Assembly: GCA_947631285.1 (NCBI GenBank)
Contig: CANRKS010000002.1
Span: 1 to 43,111 of the forward strand
Length of the DNA stretch: 43,111 bases
Source of the DNA: an uncultured Bacilli bacterium
GTDB lineage: Bacteria > Bacillota_I > Bacilli_A > RF39 > UBA660
Reading direction: 5' to 3'
How positions within the stretch are numbered: position 1 is the stretch's first letter; every line of letters starts with the position of its first letter. The position numbers and the translations under genes were made by a program. The notes under the pieces were generated by a model that ran no database searches, was not told the DNA's origin, and worked only from the letters and a program-made list of their open reading frames with translations. This document shows, in pieces, positions 7,519-15,516 of this stretch.

Positions 7519-8730
7519 TTAAATTCCGCATAAGTCAATATTTTTATTATGTACATATGTTAAAATATATTTTAATAATACTGGTAACATAAATATAATA
7601 ACACATAATACGAATCTTTTTATAACTTTTTTTGTTGCCTTAGTTAATGCTTCTTGATCACTAGAAGCAACTGCTCCAATAAAATCTATAACTGATAATA
7701 CGATTAATAATATAATAGCCACATATTTAATAACATTAAACGCTACTACTAAATAATAAGCTGGATCTCCAGGAGTTGATGGACTTCCTAATAAATCAGA
7801 ACAGGTTTTTATTTCCGGCATTGATAATTCAGTAGTATGAAGATTTCCAGAAACATCTACATCACCAGGTGCATCTGTAGCTGATTTATCACTTATATAG
7901 TAGGTACTATATGGTGTGGTAGCAGATACTTTGATGGTTAAATTTTCTGCTGATGCATATTTACCATTTCCTAACCAAATTTTATTTATTGATCCGCTAT
8001 AAATTTCATAACGGTCTAAATCTCTTGTAACTATTAATCCTTCATCTTCAGTTGAAGTATAAGCTCGATCCGCAATGATGCCAAGATATTTTTTAGTAAC
8101 TCCATTAGCTAAATATTCACCAACTTCAATCGTTACGACTTCGTTCCCATCACCATCTTCTACTCCAGCGCCCCCATAATTATCAACATTCTTAGTATAT
8201 TGTTGACATGAAGTTGCACAAGTCATATTACAACCAGCTTTAGTTGTACAACTACTACTATCAGTGCTTGATCCAGATTTCCATTTATAGGCATTACAAA
8301 ATCCACCCATATCAACACAATCGCTCGTTCTAAAATCTTCAACTCCAGATTGACTATCACTTAAAATATAAACATCACTAGGACATCTACCAAGATTTTG
8401 ATATTCTTGTAAATAAGTCATAATGGCATTATCTGTAAAATTAATATTATGGCCATTAAAGCTAATCCAATTATTTGTCCCATCAGCATTGATTAAAGTT
8501 TGCTTTCCAACTCCATTTAAAGAAACATAAGCTCCATTATAATCAGCTGATAAAACCAAACTAGTTATTCCTAAAGTATCTTCACCATTATTTTTATAAG
8601 TACAGCTCACTCCCTTATTTAAAAGATCGCCGTATTGTTCTTGAACATCAGACCAGTTGCCACATCCAGTAGCAAAAAGTACCATCGTAAATACTAATAA
8701 AAATATTTTTAAAAATCTAATGCGTTTCAT
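7519..8730 (-). CDS. Lipoprotein with Cys-rich ectodomain and pilin-like C-terminus
   Basis: Residues 1-23 form a lipoprotein signal (MKRIRFLKIFL...LFATGC, lipidated Cys23). About 300 extracellular residues follow, including a Cys-rich stretch (roughly 115-180, with SSSCTTKAGCNMTCATSC). The C-terminus has two membrane helices (about 325-350 and 373-392) around a loop IDFIGAVASSDQEALTKATK, the arrangement seen in type IV secretion pilin-like (VirB2/T4SS_pilin) proteins. The same motif recurs in the next upstream gene's product, so the two are paralogous in that domain. Role inferred: surface-exposed or pilin-like component of the secretion locus. AAGGAGGT gives a strong ribosome binding site; the gene sits between the other pilin-like gene and prgI. 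Confidence 0.75.
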   Translation of the reverse strand: MKRIRFLKIFLLVFTMVLFATGCGNWSDVQEQYGDLLNKGVSCTYKNNGEDTLGITSLVLSADYNGAYVSLNGVGKQTLINADGTNNWISFNGHNINFTDNAIMTYLQEYQNLGRCPSDVYILSDSQSGVEDFRTSDCVDMGGFCNAYKWKSGSSTDSSSCTTKAGCNMTCATSCQQYTKNVDNYGGAGVEDGDGNEVVTIEVGEYLANGVTKKYLGIIADRAYTSTEDEGLIVTRDLDRYEIYSGSINKIWLGNGKYASAENLTIKVSATTPYSTYYISDKSATDAPGDVDVSGNLHTTELSMPEIKTCSDLLGSPSTPGDPAYYLVVAFNVIKYVAIILLIVLSVIDFIGAVASSDQEALTKATKKVIKRFVLCVIIFMLPVLLKYILTYVHNKNIDLCGI

Positions 8731-8756
8731 TAATGTACCTCCTTAACTGAATGAAA

Positions 8757-9689
8757 TTATTTTCGGCCAGCTCCTCCACCACCAGAAGTGCCTCCAAAGC
8801 CTTCACCATGTAAACTGCAATCATTAGATGGTGCTAATAAACAGTTTAAGCATGACTTATATTCTTCTTCTTTAACATATTCTTCACTATTAAGTTGCAA
8901 TTGAGAAATTAGTGCTTTCAATAAATTAGGAAGAACAATTACAATGATACCAGCAACTACTCTTCTAATTAATGTTCCAGTAGCTTTAGAAATTGCTTTT
9001 TCATCATTAGATGTTACAGCTTTTCCAAAATCGACCATTCCTAAAACAATGATTATAAGAGGAATAATATAAATGGCAAGCCATAATATTTTTCCAATTA
9101 AAATTACGGCATTTCTTACATTTTCATTTGCACATACATTGTTATATTGTAAATTTGGCGTAGATGTACTTGGCTTAAAATTATCCCCAGGCGCAGGAGT
9201 AAGAGTTCCGCTTCCTTGCTCTTCTTCATTATTTTCAGAAGAATTATTGCCTGAATTTCCATTAGAAGCCGTATTTATAGAACACGCAATAATATAATAT
9301 TCATTACCTTTAGTATCCTTACTATTATATAGTAAAAAATATTTAGCGGCAGAATCTTGGCAAGAAACATTAACACTACTATCTAATTCACCATTATTAA
9401 CAATGCTTCTACTGTATACACAACCCGTTACTGTTTTAGTTTCACTTGGAGTTGTAATTTTTACAGAAGCCATTTTTATAAAATAATCATTAGATGAACA
9501 GCTTTTAACACTACTAAATTGCAAATTTTTATTATCACTAGTTGCTGAGTATTCTACTGATCCACCACCATCAGATTCATAAGTTGCATTTGGACTTACA
9601 GCAGCCATAGGATTTTCTAACAAAAAAAACTCTATGAAAACCACTATTAAAGCATACAAAAACAGTCTTATCTTTTTGGCTTTTTTCAT
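8757..9689 (-). CDS. Exported protein with T4SS-pilin-like C-terminus
   Basis: An N-terminal signal segment (KKIRLFLYALIVVFIEFFLL) without lipobox leads to a ~165-residue extracellular region with several Cys, a low-complexity Asn/Ser/Glu linker, then two membrane helices around GMVDFGKAVTSNDEKAISKA and VLPNLLKALI. This last part aligns with the lipoprotein encoded next (shared VxDFxxAVxSxDxxAxxKAT and LPxLLK), marking both as VirB2/T4SS-pilin-like. A Cys-rich segment (CLNCLLAPSNDC) and a Gly-rich end (GGTSGGGGAGRK) close the protein. First gene of the minus-strand operon; ATG 9689 is preferred to GTG 9698, which lies too close to AGGT. An extended -10 (TGTTATAAT) is at 9710-9718. Confidence 0.75.
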   Translation of the reverse strand: MKKAKKIRLFLYALIVVFIEFFLLENPMAAVSPNATYESDGGGSVEYSATSDNKNLQFSSVKSCSSNDYFIKMASVKITTPSETKTVTGCVYSRSIVNNGELDSSVNVSCQDSAAKYFLLYNSKDTKGNEYYIIACSINTASNGNSGNNSSENNEEEQGSGTLTPAPGDNFKPSTSTPNLQYNNVCANENVRNAVILIGKILWLAIYIIPLIIIVLGMVDFGKAVTSNDEKAISKATGTLIRRVVAGIIVIVLPNLLKALISQLQLNSEEYVKEEEYKSCLNCLLAPSNDCSLHGEGFGGTSGGGGAGRK

Positions 9690-9709
9690 ATTTATCACAA
9701 CCTACTAGA

Positions 9710-9718
9710 ATTATAACA
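9710..9718 (-). promoter_or_regulatory. Extended -10 promoter of the minus T4SS operon
   Basis: Minus-strand TGTTATAAT is a perfect extended -10. No good -35 is seen 17 bases upstream, so an activator may be needed. Confidence 0.6.
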
Positions 9719-9766
9719 TGTTTTTTAGATAAATAAAATAAATTTAAAAAAGTTATTTAACAAAAA

Positions 9767-9797
9767 TGCAATTTATTTCAAAATGGAATTTATTCCA
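9767..9797. promoter_or_regulatory. Two tandem dyads in the divergent T4SS promoter region
   Basis: TGCAATTTATTTCA (9767-9780) and TGGAATTTATTCCA (9784-9797) are 14-base dyads with centres 17 bases apart; the second is perfectly symmetric, the first has one mismatch. They also form a 17-base direct repeat with two differences (9763-9779 and 9780-9796). They lie about 50-85 bases upstream of the minus -10 and about 40-75 upstream of the plus -10, where one regulator could control both operons. The regulator is unknown. Confidence 0.5.
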
Positions 9798-9835
9798 AAA
9801 AATATAGATAAAATGATGATAAATTTAAAATTTTA

Positions 9836-9844
9836 TGTTATACT
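9836..9844 (+). promoter_or_regulatory. Extended -10 promoter of the plus T4SS operon
   Basis: TGTTATACT fits the extended -10 consensus. No recognisable -35 at the right distance. The ribosome binding site GGGGAGGT follows at about 9885-9892. Confidence 0.5.
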
Positions 9845-9898
9845 TTTCCTGTGACATATCCTTAATATATAATTTTTTTATTTAGGGGAGGTAGAAGT

Positions 9899-12517
9899 AT
9901 GTTTATTAATATTTTGAATATTCCATTTCCGTTTGAAAAACAAATTGTTTCATTTCTTTTGTGGATTGATTCAGTAGGATATAGTATTTTTAGCTATTTT
10001 TATAAAACTTTTATTAAATTAGCTCAACAAGAATTATTTCAAGCTGATGCATTTCAAAAGGTTTATGATAATTTATATTTAATTTTTGGCGTAATTGCTT
10101 TATTTATGGTTTCCTATATACTTTTAAAATCGATGGTTGACCCTGATAATAATCAAAGCAATAAACAATTAAGAGATATGGGGGTAAGATTTATTTTATG
10201 CCTTATTTTAACAATATTATTACCTACTATATTTGATTTTCTAATCGATGTTCAAAATGCCATCTTAGAAAGAAATGTTGTACCCAAAGCAATTCTTGAT
10301 TCACAGATCATTGTTCAGGTAGTCGATGAAAATGGAAACAATATTGGTAATGAACAATATATCGATCAAAATAATATTAATTTAACATCTGATCTATTAC
10401 AAATTAGATCCAATGAAATGGTAGCAACCATTATTGGAGGATTAATGTATCCTTTAAAAACCGATAAAGATGCTTTTGATGGTGAAAGAGCCGAGCCTCA
10501 TAAAGTAAATGGCGTATACCATTACTATGAATCTTGGAATAACGAAAATAGTAATAAAGAATGGACTACTGATGTTTCAGAATGGTGGGATGGCAGTGCC
10601 AAAACAGTAGCTATGAGTATTGGATGCGGTGTTGGTATTGCTGGAACTATACTTTTGACTGTTGCTACTGGTGGAGCTGCAGCTGCTGCTGGTTCAACGG
10701 CATTAGTCGTTGCTGGTTCTGCAGGAGCAACAGCCACTGTTGGAGGAGTATCCCTAATAAGCCTTCTCCTTAGTTGTATTGCCGGAGGAGGAATAGCCTT
10801 AAGTGGTGGTGAACTTGCAGCAACTATAAGTGCTCATGAATTTACTTGGACTAATGCTTTAGAGGCTATTACTACTTATGGTAATTTTTCTCAAATAACC
10901 TTATTTGCTCAAGACATTGTAGATGGTAGGTTCCATTATACACCTATTATTTCTACCATTGTAGTTGGCTTACTAGTTTATATGATTGTAAGCTTCTGCT
11001 TCGATGTAGTTGTAAGACAAGCTAAGTTAATATTTTATCAATTGCTTGGGCCTTTATGCTTTATGATGAGCGTTTTGCCAAGCAAAAAAGATCTCCTTAA
11101 AAATTGGTTTAAAGTTGTAGTAACTACTTGGCTAGAAATATTCATTCGAATTGCTGTTTTGTGTTTTGTCGTCTTACTAGTTGGTAATTTGAATTTAGAT
11201 AATTTAACTAGCATATTCCATCCGACAATATCGGCCTTTATCGTTTTAGGCATTATCTTATTTGCTAAACAAATTCCAAAATTATTTAAAGACTTAACAG
11301 GCCTTGATTCTGGTAATATGAAATTAAATTTAAAAGAAAAATTATCAGATAGTGGTGCGTATGCATTTGCTGGTGTAGCTCTTGGAGGAGCCAAAAGATT
11401 ATCAAGAGGCATAACTAGTGGTATTAAAAAGAATTATGAGCAAAAAGATGGAAAATGGCAACGTAAAAATGGCGTTAGTCTAGGAACTGTTATTAAATCT
11501 GGTGTTGCTGGTGGTTTCAGTGCTGTTCCAGGAACTGTTGCAACTCAAATTAACTCCGGACGAGCTGGATATAAAGCCAAAAGTTGGAAAGACATGATGT
11601 CTGGAGTTAATAATGCCGTATCTAAATCTGAAGCAACTAGTCAAAAATTCAGCAAATATATTAATGATAATGGAGGAACCGTTGGAGGTGTTACAAAAGC
11701 TCTTGGTAAAGATGCATTTGATTTATTCCTAGGATACATTGGATTTGAACCTGACTTCTCTGTTTTAAAAGAACAAAAAGAAGCTGTTGATGAAATTTCT
11801 AAAACTTTAAAAGCTATGAAAGCCGTTAGTGAAGATTATATTGATAAACATAAACATGAATTCTTTTCAGCAGGTGGAACAATAATAGATACAACTGGTA
11901 AACAAGTTGAAGTCACTAAAAATCTTATTGATGATTATCAAGAATGGGTTACGATGAACGAAAGGGCTGCGGAAGCAACTAAAAAAGGTAATACTGCTGC
12001 AGCTGCTCAATATACTCAATTAGCTCAAAAATTAGAACAAGCAGCTTTAAGCAATAATATTAGTTTTAAATCTTTTGCCAAAGATTATCAAAATAACCGT
12101 TTAGATATCATGGAAGCAAGAATTGAAGAATTGAAGAAAAATGGCGGTAGCGCTTATGACATTGCTGAAGCAACTAACGCATTTAACAAAGCGAGAAAAG
12201 ATTTAGTAGACAATTTCATAACCGATTCTCAAAAACATAAAGGATCAGAACAAGAAGCGAGTATCTTACGTGAAAACATTGGTATGTTAAATAAGCAATT
12301 AGAAGATTTAAGTACTTCGGCTGTTGTTAAAACATTCCATGACGGTGTTGAAGGCATTTTTGATGGTGTTACCGAAACCAGAGCTGATGTTAAAGATGCA
12401 ACTGATTTTGTTAAATCTTTAAAGAAAGCTACTGAAGTTACAGAAGCTAATATTAATAGACAATATAATGAACTTCAAAGAAGAAATGCGAAAAAGCCAG
12501 GAAATAAAAGTAATTAA
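9899..12517 (+). CDS. VirB6/TrbL-like T4SS channel protein, 872 aa
   Basis: This is a polytopic membrane protein of the VirB6/TrbL type, resembling the Mbov_0396-like proteins of mycoplasma integrative elements. Hydrophobic segments are visible near residues 59-77, 96-117, 236-257, 262-305 (very Gly/Ala rich), 346-371, 375-394, 411-430 and 443-458, with the typical KLIFYQLLGPLCFMMSVLP block. Residues ~465-872 form a long hydrophilic, helix-rich C-terminal tail with Gly-rich patches, presumably cytoplasmic. In related systems this protein forms the membrane channel with VirB3 and VirB4 homologues. It heads the plus-strand operon, divergent from the pilin-like/PrgI/VirB4 operon. The Ala run is part of the gene and not a repeat expansion in another frame. 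Function by homology; substrate unknown. Confidence 0.85.
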   Translation: MFINILNIPFPFEKQIVSFLLWIDSVGYSIFSYFYKTFIKLAQQELFQADAFQKVYDNLYLIFGVIALFMVSYILLKSMVDPDNNQSNKQLRDMGVRFILCLILTILLPTIFDFLIDVQNAILERNVVPKAILDSQIIVQVVDENGNNIGNEQYIDQNNINLTSDLLQIRSNEMVATIIGGLMYPLKTDKDAFDGERAEPHKVNGVYHYYESWNNENSNKEWTTDVSEWWDGSAKTVAMSIGCGVGIAGTILLTVATGGAAAAAGSTALVVAGSAGATATVGGVSLISLLLSCIAGGGIALSGGELAATISAHEFTWTNALEAITTYGNFSQITLFAQDIVDGRFHYTPIISTIVVGLLVYMIVSFCFDVVVRQAKLIFYQLLGPLCFMMSVLPSKKDLLKNWFKVVVTTWLEIFIRIAVLCFVVLLVGNLNLDNLTSIFHPTISAFIVLGIILFAKQIPKLFKDLTGLDSGNMKLNLKEKLSDSGAYAFAGVALGGAKRLSRGITSGIKKNYEQKDGKWQRKNGVSLGTVIKSGVAGGFSAVPGTVATQINSGRAGYKAKSWKDMMSGVNNAVSKSEATSQKFSKYINDNGGTVGGVTKALGKDAFDLFLGYIGFEPDFSVLKEQKEAVDEISKTLKAMKAVSEDYIDKHKHEFFSAGGTIIDTTGKQVEVTKNLIDDYQEWVTMNERAAEATKKGNTAAAAQYTQLAQKLEQAALSNNISFKSFAKDYQNNRLDIMEARIEELKKNGGSAYDIAEATNAFNKARKDLVDNFITDSQKHKGSEQEASILRENIGMLNKQLEDLSTSAVVKTFHDGVEGIFDGVTETRADVKDATDFVKSLKKATEVTEANINRQYNELQRRNAKKPGNKSN

Positions 12518-12527
12518 GAGGTAAAAA

Positions 12528-12899
12528 ATGATAATAACATTTCTTGTAATTTATATAATAATTTTTTTAGGAGATTACTTCTTATTTAAAAGATTTAAAA
12601 TATTTATGATTAATGAATATGATTATTTATTAACCAGATTTAAATTAAAAGATAATGAGAAAGATCGTAAATTGGCAAAATTAATTTGTAGTTTACTTAA
12701 TTCATTAATTATTTCTTTAGTATCTACCTTTATCATTTATATAAAATTACCTCTTTATCTAAAATTTCCTTTAGCATTTATCTTATTAGTTGCGTTAATT
12801 TATAGTATTTATGGCCTTTATGGAAGTATACTAAGGAGGAAGCAAAATGAAAGAAAAAAAAGTAAAAGTAAAACAAAAAGACAACAATCAAAAAAATAA
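12528..12899 (+). CDS. Small membrane protein, T4SS locus, 123 aa
   Basis: No family recognised. About three hydrophobic segments (residues ~2-19, 53-70 and 76-97) and a strongly basic C-terminus (RRKQNERKKSKSKTKRQQSKK), which should face the cytoplasm. It lies 10 bases after the VirB6-like gene with GAGGT as ribosome binding site, so it is cotranscribed and probably an accessory membrane subunit. The gene's last 53 bases also encode the start of the next gene in another frame, which explains part of the biased Lys-rich tail. Confidence 0.65.
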   Translation: MIITFLVIYIIIFLGDYFLFKRFKIFMINEYDYLLTRFKLKDNEKDRKLAKLICSLLNSLIISLVSTFIIYIKLPLYLKFPLAFILLVALIYSIYGLYGSILRRKQNERKKSKSKTKRQQSKK

Positions 12900-13062
12900 T
12901 AATAAAGTTTACTTTATTCAAAGTTTATTGTTTTCTCTATTGTTTCTAGTAATATTAATTATGCGTTTAGAAATGACCTTTAGTTTAATCTTTTTCTTAA
13001 TTAGTATTGCGCTTACTATTATTTATGGTTACAAATATATTAATGATAATGATAATAAATAA
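12847..13062 (+). CDS. Small two-helix membrane protein, 71 aa
   Basis: Lys-rich N-terminus (MKEKKVKVKQKDNNQKNNN) followed by two close hydrophobic segments (about residues 23-38 and 43-63). AAGGAGG with seven bases spacing to ATG argues strongly that it is translated, despite a 53-base overlap with the upstream gene. No family recognised. Third and last gene of the VirB6-like operon, closed by a clear terminator. Confidence 0.65.
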   Translation: MKEKKVKVKQKDNNQKNNNKVYFIQSLLFSLLFLVILIMRLEMTFSLIFFLISIALTIIYGYKYINDNDNK

Positions 13063-13083
13063 CCCCTATTCTGGGGTTTTTTT
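13061..13083. terminator. Terminator of the VirB6-like operon
   Basis: AACCCC (13061-13066), six-base loop, GGGGTT (13073-13078) and a T run on the plus strand. It also lies just past the stop of the convergent Cse60-like gene. Confidence 0.8.
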
Positions 13084-13249
13084 AATGATAAATAATCATT
13101 GCACTAAAACAATATAATTGCTCTTCTCCACTTACACCAATTGCTACTTGATACTTAATATCAATTACATCAACATCTTTAGAAAGAAAATCATTTATAC
13201 TTGTTTCTAAATCTCTTTCACACTCTTCATCAATTACTTTTACTTTCAT
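13082..13249 (-). CDS. Cse60-like small protein (DUF2758 type)
   Basis: The 55-aa product (MKVKVIDEECERDLETSIN, then VDVIDIKYQVAIG and FSAMIIYH) matches the layout of Cse60, a small sigma-E-dependent sporulation protein of Bacillus of unknown mechanism; related proteins also occur in phages and non-sporulating Bacilli. The ATG at 13249 is chosen over 13264 because GGTGA lies eight bases upstream and the family begins with this Met-Lys-Val-Lys pattern; an extended -10 (TGTTATATT) ends just before the longer frame. Soluble, no signal. Presence of the family alone does not show that the organism sporulates. Confidence 0.65.
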   Translation of the reverse strand: MKVKVIDEECERDLETSINDFLSKDVDVIDIKYQVAIGVSGEEQLYCFSAMIIYH

Positions 13250-13345
13250 AATATTAGTCACCATAATTAATATAACAAATTTAATTATGATTTTTTGTCA
13301 AAATATAGAATTTAGTACTTAAATAATGAAAATTTAAAATTTCTA

Positions 13346-13354
13346 TGCTATAAT
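13346..13354 (+). promoter_or_regulatory. Extended -10 promoter of ppaC
   Basis: TGCTATAAT is a perfect extended -10. The predicted leader is only about 15 bases and contains the GAAGGTGG ribosome binding site. Confidence 0.6.
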
Positions 13355-13375
13355 TTTTTTGAAGGTGGTTGGCAA

Positions 13376-14992
13376 ATGGAAGACAAAGTATATATTTTTG
13401 GTCATAAAAATCCGGATACTGATAGTGTTTGCAGTGCCATAGGCTTATCATATTTACAAAATGCCTTAGGAAATAATACTGAACCAAGAATTTTATCAGA
13501 AATTAATGATGAAACACGCTATGTTTTAAAAAAATTTAAGGTTAATATTCCTGAAATTCTTAATGATGTTAAATTACAAATTAGAGATATAAATTATCAT
13601 AAAAATTTTATGGTCAATATTAAAGAATCCGTTTATAATGCTTTCTTTTTAATGCAAGAAGAAAATATGAGTACTATTCCCGTTGTTAATGAAAATGGTA
13701 CTTTTGTCGGAGCTTTTGCTATGAAAGACATTGCTAAAAAAGAAATTTTAGGAGATAATCATTTCTTAACAACTAATTATAACCACATTTTAAAAACAAT
13801 TGATGGCAAAGAAATATTAAAATTTGATCAAGAGATAGATGGAGAAATAGTTAATATAGGTATTCGTAGTTCATCTGTTTATAATAGTGATATTTTTAAT
13901 TCTAAAACAATTTTAATTATTGGGGATCGCCATTCAATTATTGAAGATGCTTTAAATAAAAAGATAAAGTTAATTGTTGTAACATCAGGTAAAGAATTAA
14001 AGAAAGAACATTTAGCTTTAGCTCGGCAAAATAAAGTTAATATTATCTATACTAATAAAAATTCTTATGATACTCTTTTAACAATCAGTTTTGCTAATTA
14101 TATTGAAAGTTATCGCTATACTAAAGAATTAGTTTGTGTAAATGAAGATACTTATATATCTGATTTTAATGAAATAGTTAATAAAACAAGGCATAGTTAT
14201 TATCCCATTATAAATAAACATAATCATTGTCTAGGCTTAATTAAACTTTCTGATTTAAGAGATAGTAGTCCAAAAAGAGTATTTCTAGTGGATCATAATG
14301 AAATGAGCCAAAGTGTAGAAGGTTTAGATGAAGCCCAAATAGTGGGGGTTATTGATCATCATAAATTAGGAACATTAGGAACCATGGAACCAATTAATTT
14401 TCGAAATATGATTGTTGGTAGTACATGTACGATTGTTCATGAATTATTTAAAGAGAATAAAGTAAAAATTCCTCCAGTGATTGCTTCTTTACTTCTTTCA
14501 GGAATTATTTCGGATACACTCATGCTTAAAAGCCCTACGACTACGAAGATTGATGAAAAAGTAGTAAATGATTTAGTTAAAATAACTAATTTAAATCCTG
14601 AAAAATTAGCAATTGAAATGTTCAAGGCTAATGATGCCACTAAGTCAAAAAGTTTAAAAGAAATTATTTATATGGATTTTAAAACATTTAATATTGATAA
14701 AACTACAATTGCTATTAGTCAAGTTACAACTTTAAATGCTAAGACAATCTTAAAACAAAAAGCAAGTTATATTAAATTCTTAAATAAAGAAGCTCTTAAT
14801 AAGAATTTCGATATTATGGTTTTAGCTATTACTGATATCTTTAAAAATGGTTCATATCTTTTATATAATGAAAAAGCTTCTGATACTTTAAAAGAAGCTT
14901 ATAATGAAAAATTACAACAAGGAGATTTTATGGCTGAAATGGTCTCAAGAAAAAAACAAATACTTCCCCCAATTATCAAAGTTTTAAAATAA
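13376..14992 (+). CDS. ppaC: Mn-dependent inorganic pyrophosphatase with CBS/DRTGG insert
   Basis: Family II pyrophosphatase hydrolyses pyrophosphate to phosphate in the cytoplasm, pulling biosynthetic reactions forward. DHH-type motifs are all present: GHKNPDTDS at residues 9-17, VDHNE at ~305, DHH at 327-329 and SRKKQILPP at 524-532. Between the first and second motifs lies an insertion with two CBS segments (about 70-118 and 250-297) flanking a DRTGG-type domain, as in clostridial regulated pyrophosphatases where adenine nucleotides, including diadenosine polyphosphates, control activity. The 538-aa length is normal for this regulated class. Monocistronic with its own extended -10 and terminator. 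Confidence 0.95.
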   Translation: MEDKVYIFGHKNPDTDSVCSAIGLSYLQNALGNNTEPRILSEINDETRYVLKKFKVNIPEILNDVKLQIRDINYHKNFMVNIKESVYNAFFLMQEENMSTIPVVNENGTFVGAFAMKDIAKKEILGDNHFLTTNYNHILKTIDGKEILKFDQEIDGEIVNIGIRSSSVYNSDIFNSKTILIIGDRHSIIEDALNKKIKLIVVTSGKELKKEHLALARQNKVNIIYTNKNSYDTLLTISFANYIESYRYTKELVCVNEDTYISDFNEIVNKTRHSYYPIINKHNHCLGLIKLSDLRDSSPKRVFLVDHNEMSQSVEGLDEAQIVGVIDHHKLGTLGTMEPINFRNMIVGSTCTIVHELFKENKVKIPPVIASLLLSGIISDTLMLKSPTTTKIDEKVVNDLVKITNLNPEKLAIEMFKANDATKSKSLKEIIYMDFKTFNIDKTTIAISQVTTLNAKTILKQKASYIKFLNKEALNKNFDIMVLAITDIFKNGSYLLYNEKASDTLKEAYNEKLQQGDFMAEMVSRKKQILPPIIKVLK

Positions 14993-15011
14993 AGGATTAT
15001 GTCCTTTTTTT
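14991..15011. terminator. Terminator between ppaC and the Nudix gene
   Basis: AAAGGA (14991-14996), loop TTATG, TCCTTT (15002-15007) and a T run; A-rich on the other side, so it may act for both convergent genes. Confidence 0.75.
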
Positions 15012-15450
15012 AATTTAATTTATAACCTAATTTTTCTAAAGAATAAATAGTAAAAGGAGTTAATTCTTCTTTTTTTAAATCTTTAATTTTATACCAATTA
15101 GCCCCATTGGAATCTAAACCATCGGCATCACTTTTTAAATTTTTTTCTGCAATTTCTACTTTATATAAAATACCAATATGATGTAAATCTTCCATCAAAT
15201 CTTCGTCCATTAGCCACTTAATATTGGTACTTGTTACTGAAAATAATTCATATTTTTTAACTGTCCCATTTACTTCTTCTTTAACTTCTCTTATTAAAGC
15301 TTCATCAGGAGTTTCTTCATGTTCAATTCCTCCTCCTGGTAAATCAAGCTTTCCAGTATAACCACCTCGAGCTTTTTTAATTAAAGCAATATTTTCATTC
15401 TTAATAATTGTGCCATAAGAACCAATATGAGTATTAACTTCTATCTTCAT
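15010..15450 (-). CDS. Nudix hydrolase
   Basis: Nudix enzymes cleave nucleoside-diphosphate-linked substrates. The Nudix box is visible in GGGIEHEETPDEALIREVK followed by EEVNG; all the metal-binding Glu residues are present, with Asn in place of the conserved Gly after EEx. The protein has the compact 146-aa length of a single-domain enzyme, with no signal or membrane segment. The substrate (oxidised nucleotide, sugar nucleotide or other) cannot be told from sequence. AAGGGTGA precedes the ATG, and an extended -10 lies at 15472-15480. Monocistronic and convergent with ppaC. Confidence 0.9.
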   Translation of the reverse strand: MKIEVNTHIGSYGTIIKNENIALIKKARGGYTGKLDLPGGGIEHEETPDEALIREVKEEVNGTVKKYELFSVTSTNIKWLMDEDLMEDLHHIGILYKVEIAEKNLKSDADGLDSNGANWYKIKDLKKEELTPFTIYSLEKLGYKLN

Positions 15451-15471
15451 AAGTCACCCTTCTTTATATTA

Positions 15472-15480
15472 AGTATAACA
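15472..15480 (-). promoter_or_regulatory. Extended -10 promoter of the Nudix gene
   Basis: Minus-strand TGTTATACT, about 20 bases before the ATG at 15450. Confidence 0.5.
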
Positions 15481-15516
15481 CGAAGAAGACTGAATAATAA
15501 ATGGTTAAATTGGAGC

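Noticed and set aside
10525..10773. Open frames on both strands over the Ala/Gly-rich part of the VirB6-like gene
   Set aside because: They are products of the repetitive GCT/GGA codons of the real gene, have no ribosome binding site and odd amino acid composition.
11038..11412. 124-codon minus-strand frame inside the VirB6-like gene
   Set aside because: It lies fully within a well-supported gene on the other strand, and its product shows no family-like pattern.
4854..13062. A complete integrative conjugative element
   Set aside because: No relaxase, coupling protein, integrase or attachment repeats are visible, and the flanking genes are ordinary chromosomal genes with matching composition.
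13281..13487. 68-codon minus-strand frame over the ppaC start
   Set aside because: It overlaps the promoter and the conserved GHKNPDTDS motif of ppaC and lacks a ribosome binding site.
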